Positions 59,502 to 64,000 of a stretch of DNA of 64,000 nucleotides are shown piece by piece (position 1 is the stretch's first letter; every line of letters begins with the position of its first letter). Below the pieces are notes generated by a model, which was given only the letters and a program-made list of their open reading frames with translations, ran no database searches and had not been told where the DNA came from. Both the position numbers and the translations under genes were made by a program. The stretch is from Thalassobacillus cyri (GTDB lineage: Bacteria > Bacillota > Bacilli > Bacillales > Halobacillaceae), in assembly GCF_900107755.1 (NCBI RefSeq), contig NZ_FNQR01000012.1, positions 1 through 64,000 of the forward strand, in the 5' to 3' direction.

Positions 59502-60638
59502 ATGAATCGTAGATGGCTGATCAGCATCATACTTTCTGTAATTATTGCCATTGCGGGCGTCTCGGGAGTTTTTTACATCCAGGACATAATGCCGACGAAG
59601 CTTACAGAAGCCTCCGCATTGGTGCAGACTGGTAATGACCAGTCTGTGGAAGAGCCGGTTACAAGAGAGCAAGAAGAAATTATAGATGCGACGCAAGAGC
59701 GCGTCGTACAGATTACAAAAAGTGATGGGGAGCAGGGGTCCGGTTTCCTGTATAACGACAAAGGGGATATCCTCACGAATGCCCACGTGGTGGCTAATGC
59801 GAAACAAGTCACAATCACTACCGGGGATTCCAAAGAAGTGTCAGGGGAGGTCATTGGTATCAGCACCACCACGGATGTTGCTGTCGTACGTGTGCCTGCG
59901 CTTGAAGATTCCGAACCATTACCGCTCGAGCGGGATAAAAAAGCTGGTATGCTGGATAAAGTTCTGGCTTTGGGAAGCCCCCTTGGCTTACAGAATACGG
60001 TAATGACCGGTGAAATTACAGGACTTGACCGGGAATTTGATATCGCCCCATTTGAATATCGCGGCTTGTATCAAATTTCAGCGCCGATCCAGCCAGGTAA
60101 CAGCGGAGGTCCGTTAGTCGATGCAGAAACCGGAAAAGTGATCGGGATCAACTCGGCTAAATTAGATAAAGAAGCGATCGGTTTCAGTATTCCAATCCCA
60201 GACATCATTAATCTGGTGGAAAGATGGTCGGAAAACCCAATGGAAAGCCTGCCGGAAATCCAGGATACAGTCGGTGGGCCAGGGGAAGGCTATAATGTCA
60301 CACCGATCGATCAGGCTACTTATATTGTCGAGTACTTTTATGAAAGTATAAATCAAGGTGATTTCGTCACTGCCTATTCCTTGATTGGAAGCAGCTGGCA
60401 AGGGAACAATTCCTATGAAAATTTCCGTAAAGGTTATTCTAATACGTTATCGGTAACAATCGATGACTTGATACCGAAGCAAGCAGGTAAAAATGTCGAG
60501 GTCACTGCCTTTATTACAGTAGAAGAAACGGTAGGCGGCGAAGTGAAGTTGAAAAAATATAAGCTGATCTACACGGTAGGTTTGGAGAACGATCAATTAA
60601 AAATATTAGCAGGAAAAGGAGAAGAAATTTCTTCTTAA
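59502..60638 (+). CDS. Membrane-anchored trypsin-like serine protease (HtrA/S1C type)
   Basis: A 378-residue protein with one N-terminal membrane anchor (5-27) and an extracellular trypsin-like domain. The triad is H95 (LTNAHVVAN), D125 (TTTDVAVVR) and S201 (PGNSGGPLV). There is no PDZ domain; instead a C-terminal NTF2/DUF4878-like region (about 265-378) follows. Likely cleaves envelope proteins. Co-transcribed with the zinc-ribbon gene (AGGAGGGACG site, 12-bp gap). Confidence 0.88.
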   Translation: MNRRWLISIILSVIIAIAGVSGVFYIQDIMPTKLTEASALVQTGNDQSVEEPVTREQEEIIDATQERVVQITKSDGEQGSGFLYNDKGDILTNAHVVANAKQVTITTGDSKEVSGEVIGISTTTDVAVVRVPALEDSEPLPLERDKKAGMLDKVLALGSPLGLQNTVMTGEITGLDREFDIAPFEYRGLYQISAPIQPGNSGGPLVDAETGKVIGINSAKLDKEAIGFSIPIPDIINLVERWSENPMESLPEIQDTVGGPGEGYNVTPIDQATYIVEYFYESINQGDFVTAYSLIGSSWQGNNSYENFRKGYSNTLSVTIDDLIPKQAGKNVEVTAFITVEETVGGEVKLKKYKLIYTVGLENDQLKILAGKGEEISS

Positions 60639-60644
60639 TCAGTT

Positions 60645-60676
60645 CCCGGCAGAGTAATAGCTGCCGGTTTTTTCTT
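60645..60676 (+). terminator. Intrinsic terminator
   Basis: CCGGCAG / CTGCCGG plus TTTTTT after the protease gene. Confidence 0.85.
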
Positions 60677-61007
60677 TGGTCAAGGAAATCGTGTGTTCAT
60701 TGGATGGGGTTTAGAGTAAAATAAAGAGAGGAGTATCCTTAGTAAATATGTAAAAAAGCCCATATAGATTAGTATTGGATTTTTATAGGGAGAAACGGGA
60801 AAGGGTAACAACTCGTTTGGAGTGGGGAAGACGGTGAGCTTTGCCCCGATGCAAAAAGCTATAGTAAACCTGTTATTTCTCAACATTTTGCAAGGAAATC
60901 GTTAACAGATGAAACGAAATCGTTGTTTCATCCGTATAAACAAATAACTGTAAAACCTTATTGTTTCACAGAGAGGATTACATAGAGCAAAACTAAGGGG
61001 GAGAAAA
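60677..61007. other. Gene-free interval upstream of UPF0182
   Basis: Contains a fragment similar to the MITE core (GTGGGGAAGACGGTGAGCT near 60822) and an inverted pair GATGAAAC (60908-60915) / GTTTCATC (60925-60932) that could be an operator or small hairpin. No coding signal. Confidence 0.45.
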
Positions 61008-63740
61008 TTGGATAATCGAACAATTAATATGCCAACAAGACAGAAACAAAAACTGAAAAAATTCGGGTCTTTATTGGGCAGGATTTTCGGTGTGTTTGTG
61101 GTGCTGGCTGTTTTGCTGGCACTTACGTTGAACTGGATCACGGATTATATTTGGATGGATTCACTTGGTTTTCAATCAGTTTATATGACGATATTTACGA
61201 GTAAAATCATGCTTGGGGTCACTGGCTTCCTCATCTTCTTTTTATTGATGTATGTGACACTGGCTTCGGTGAGAAGGACGTATATCAGCTTTTTTGATCG
61301 GGAACGTCTTCCTGCCATCCTTCTGAACAAGAAATGGTCGCGGCTGATACTTATAGGGATCTCTGCATTAGTTGGGTTGTTTGGAAGCAGCATTGTACAA
61401 GGGATTGGCTGGGAATTATGGCTTAAGTTTCTGAACCATAGTTCTTTCGGCATCAGTGATCCTCATTTCGATATGGACATCTCTTTTTATATGTTCGTAC
61501 TGCCATTTATCAATTTCGCACTCAATACTTTATTGGGATTAGGTGTCTTTTTACTGCTGATTGAACTCGGATTTTATTCCGTATTTTCGATGTACAGGGA
61601 AAGTCGATTTGCACAGCTTCACATGGGAGTAACGCTTGGTGTCATTGGTTTGCTGCTGGCGGCGGTACATGTGCTGGAACCTTATGCCACCCTATTGACT
61701 AACCAGGTGAACATTTTCCAGACCAGTGTGGTGCATGGGTTGAGTTATACGGATAAGTTGATCAACAACCCGGCTTCTTATGTATTAGCTGGCGTGGCAG
61801 TCCTGGGTGCTGTCTGGATGATTATCGCCATGATCCGTGGGCGTTTACATTCGATGCTGCTTCCGGTGGTCGCTTATGTCGCACTCGTAATCATTGCGCA
61901 AGGTGCCTCAGTCATCGTGCAGAACTATGTGGTATCACCAAATGAGTTCTCTAAAGAAAGCCCGTACTTGGAGAAAAACCTGGAATACACACGTGCAGCG
62001 TATGATTTGGATACAATTGAAGAACGGGAACACCCGGGTAATCAGTCACTGGATGAGTCGATGGTCGAAAATAATCAGCTGACGATCAATAATGTTCGTA
62101 TCAACGATGCACGGCCGATACTTGATATCTATAATCAGCTCCAGACTTTCCGGACCTATTACCAGTTCAATGATATCGATGTCGATCGCTATGTCATTGA
62201 TGACACGTACCAGCAGGTTTTCTTAGGTGCCAGGGAACTGAATACCACAGATCTCCCGTCCCAGGCAAAGACCTGGGTCAATGAAAACCTGCGCTATACT
62301 CATGGCTATGGTGTTGCGATGAGTGATGTCAACAAAATCACTTCCCAGGGACAGCCGGAATATATGCTTAAAAATGTTCCCTCCCAGGGTGTTATCGATA
62401 TTACCCGTCCTCAAATTTATTTCGGTGAGGAAAACTATCAAAATGTCATTGTAAACAGCGGTATCGATGAATTTGATTATCCGTCAGGGGATGAAAATAA
62501 ATCGACACGCTATGAAGCTGACAGCGGTATTCCCTTATCAGGCTTAAACCGGTTGATTTTCAGCCTGGATGCAGGTTCTTTCCGAATGTTTGTATCGAAC
62601 CAATTGAACGAAGAGAGTCAACTGCTGGATACCCGTAATATTATGGACCGTGTGGAGAGAATCGCGCCTTTCCTTCAATACGATGAAGATCCATATATTT
62701 TTGTGCGGGAAGACGGAAGTCTATCCTGGCTGATCGATGCTTATTTGACCGCAGAGCGTTATCCATACTCAGAGCCGTTTAACGGAGAAATAAATTATAT
62801 CCGGAATTCGGTGAAAGTCGCAGTTGATGCTTACACCGGAGAAGTAGACTTTTATGCTGTGAACCAGGAAGATCCATTACTGCAGACCTATCAGAAAATG
62901 TTCCCGGATATGTTCACCGAGGAGATACCAGCAGATGTCCAGTCCCATTTCCGCTACCCGGTGGATCTATTCAAGGTCCAGGCATCCATATATGGAACTT
63001 ACCATATGACAAATCTTGAGGTCTTTTACAATAGGGAAGATAAGTGGGAGTTTCCGACAGAGAAATATTTCAATGAAGATATTCAAATGGAACCTTATTA
63101 CATTACCATGAAGCTTCCGGAGAATGACACAGAGGAATTTGTCTTAATGATGCCATACACACCAAGGAACCGGCAGAATATGATTGCGTGGATGGGTGTC
63201 CGGAACGACGGCGAGAACTATGGTGAAACTATCGTCTACCGATTCCCTAAACAAAGGAATATCTATGGACCACAGCAAATTGAAAACAGGATCAATCAGG
63301 ACAGTAATATATCTCAACAGCTTAATCTTTGGTCACAAGGTGGTTCAGAAGTAATTCGTGGCAATCTGCTGGCGATTCCATTTGAAGATACGGTATTGTA
63401 CGCAGAGCCTATCTATATTGAATCCTCGAATGAAACATCCTTGCCAGAAGTGAAGCAGATCATTCTTGCCTATGGTGACCATATAGTGATGGAACCTACA
63501 TTTGATAAAGCGCTGGAAAAAATGTTGGTATTAGTCGACCCTGAAGTAGAAGAAGGTGAAGAGGAAGATGAAGCCGGACAGGATGGAGAAAACGCTGAAG
63601 AACTCCTCCAGTCAGAAGAGATTCTGAAAGAAGTATCAGACTTATTTAACCAGTATCAGCAGGCCCTTTCGAACGGTAACTGGGAAGAAGCTGGCACCAT
63701 CATGGAAGAAATTGAAGCGCGATTAAGAGAAGCGCAATAA
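61008..63740 (+). CDS. UPF0182 family membrane protein
   Basis: A 910-residue protein of the UPF0182 family (COG1615), function unknown. N-terminal region (about 20-330) with seven transmembrane helices, then a large extracellular domain (ANDARPILDIYNQLQ-like motif region, YTHGYGVAMSDVN, YFGEENYQNVIV) and an acidic C-terminal tail. TTG start at 61008 behind GGGGGAG. Normal length for the family. Ends at the 63751 terminator. Confidence 0.93.
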   Translation: MDNRTINMPTRQKQKLKKFGSLLGRIFGVFVVLAVLLALTLNWITDYIWMDSLGFQSVYMTIFTSKIMLGVTGFLIFFLLMYVTLASVRRTYISFFDRERLPAILLNKKWSRLILIGISALVGLFGSSIVQGIGWELWLKFLNHSSFGISDPHFDMDISFYMFVLPFINFALNTLLGLGVFLLLIELGFYSVFSMYRESRFAQLHMGVTLGVIGLLLAAVHVLEPYATLLTNQVNIFQTSVVHGLSYTDKLINNPASYVLAGVAVLGAVWMIIAMIRGRLHSMLLPVVAYVALVIIAQGASVIVQNYVVSPNEFSKESPYLEKNLEYTRAAYDLDTIEEREHPGNQSLDESMVENNQLTINNVRINDARPILDIYNQLQTFRTYYQFNDIDVDRYVIDDTYQQVFLGARELNTTDLPSQAKTWVNENLRYTHGYGVAMSDVNKITSQGQPEYMLKNVPSQGVIDITRPQIYFGEENYQNVIVNSGIDEFDYPSGDENKSTRYEADSGIPLSGLNRLIFSLDAGSFRMFVSNQLNEESQLLDTRNIMDRVERIAPFLQYDEDPYIFVREDGSLSWLIDAYLTAERYPYSEPFNGEINYIRNSVKVAVDAYTGEVDFYAVNQEDPLLQTYQKMFPDMFTEEIPADVQSHFRYPVDLFKVQASIYGTYHMTNLEVFYNREDKWEFPTEKYFNEDIQMEPYYITMKLPENDTEEFVLMMPYTPRNRQNMIAWMGVRNDGENYGETIVYRFPKQRNIYGPQQIENRINQDSNISQQLNLWSQGGSEVIRGNLLAIPFEDTVLYAEPIYIESSNETSLPEVKQIILAYGDHIVMEPTFDKALEKMLVLVDPEVEEGEEEDEAGQDGENAEELLQSEEILKEVSDLFNQYQQALSNGNWEEAGTIMEEIEARLREAQ

Positions 63741-63750
63741 TATTTCAGGA

Positions 63751-63787
63751 TCAAAAGCCCGAATTTAATTTTATTCGGGCTTTTGGT
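63751..63787 (+). terminator. Intrinsic terminator
   Basis: AAAAGCCCGAAT / ATTCGGGCTTTT. Confidence 0.9.
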
Positions 63788-63928
63788 ATATAAATGTAGG
63801 TTGAAAAGGAAAGGGGCAACGTCATACCGTTTTCAAATGAATGTTAACAACTTATCGGCAGTAAGAGAAAGAATAGTAGATAAAGCTGAAAGGAGCATTT
63901 TATATATTTATTAGCTGAAGGCGGACTG

Positions 63929-64000
63929 ATGGTAGGAGATATGATAGCCCAATTGTTATTTTTCATGATATTAATTCTGATCATTATAGGGATTTCAGTT
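63929..64000 (+). CDS. Small membrane protein, N-terminal part only (partial)
   Basis: The last 24 codons read MVGDMIAQLLFFMILILIII, a single hydrophobic helix, and run off the right edge. It resembles the DUF4083 group of tiny membrane proteins, but the match is short. The ATG at 63929 has GAAGGCGG upstream; the ATG at 63941 is an alternative. Confidence 0.4.
   Translation, partial: MVGDMIAQLLFFMILILIIIGISV

Overview
The window is a chromosomal stretch from a low-to-mid GC member of the Bacillaceae. The protein set fits a halotolerant or marine genus such as Halobacillus, Virgibacillus or Thalassobacillus, but the genus cannot be fixed from the sequence alone. Supporting signs are strong AGGAGG ribosome binding sites, many GTG and TTG starts, dense intrinsic terminators, and genes typical of the family (LTA synthase, a second YidC, UPF0182, YjbQ, GrpB, 3D-domain protein, YjiH, MnmH). 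There are no rRNA or tRNA genes, no CRISPR array and no prophage. Mobile DNA is limited to an IS3-type end at the left edge and one decayed TnpB element near 57 kb.

Layout. 1-8.9 kb: IS3-type end inserted in a MITE-like repeat, a ZIP metal transporter with an MntR-like operator, DUF1206 and CNNM/CBS membrane proteins, and a small-enzyme cluster (AraC regulator, two VOC proteins, an AHSA1 protein, a YdhR-like protein). 9-13.3 kb: a same-strand run of antibiotic-resistance-like enzymes (APH(6)-like kinase, GNAT, nucleotidyltransferase, DUF2332) mixed with lipoproteins, one of them frameshifted. 13.3-20.5 kb: serC behind a glycine-riboswitch-like leader, a PrpE-like phosphatase, guaC, an RNase H-like protein and a metallo-beta-lactamase-fold protein. 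20.6-28.8 kb: LTA synthase, a TetR/ABC-2 exporter operon with two matching operators, and a class III aminotransferase with an RpiR regulator. 28.8-34 kb: GrpB, a MifM-like small ORF followed by a second yidC, a P1-family peptidase and ilvE. 34-41.5 kb: a secreted phospholipase D-like protein, a CoA-transferase and its LytTR neighbour (both frameshifted), nfo, hemerythrin and a lipase. 42-49.4 kb: mnmH, a DEAD-box helicase with dsdA, a fatty acid desaturase, yjbQ, and an MFS transporter behind a leader-peptide attenuator. 49.5-64 kb: a YeeE/YedE sulfur transporter, YjiH, a 3D-domain protein, a dicarboxylate symporter, a YpcP-like 5'-3' exonuclease, the decayed TnpB element, a zinc-ribbon protein with an HtrA-like protease, and UPF0182.

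The most interesting content is regulatory. (1) A 96-codon membrane ORF precedes yidC, and its last codons form a 15-bp stem that hides the yidC ribosome binding site. This is the architecture of the MifM force-sensing arrest peptide. (2) A 19-codon leader ORF precedes the MFS gene, with an 11-bp perfect inverted repeat that hides the MFS ribosome binding site, as in classical translational attenuation. (3) A glycine riboswitch-like aptamer and terminator sit upstream of serC. (4) At least five intergenic arrays carry an 11-bp core, TGTCTAGTAAA, repeated with a 20-21 bp pitch and unrelated sequence between cores. A sixth array uses a different core at the same pitch. All lie next to gene 3' ends.

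Four genes are each broken by an apparent one-base loss (near 10256, 36828, 38283 and 57607). This could be real decay or base-calling error and affects how those genes should be read.
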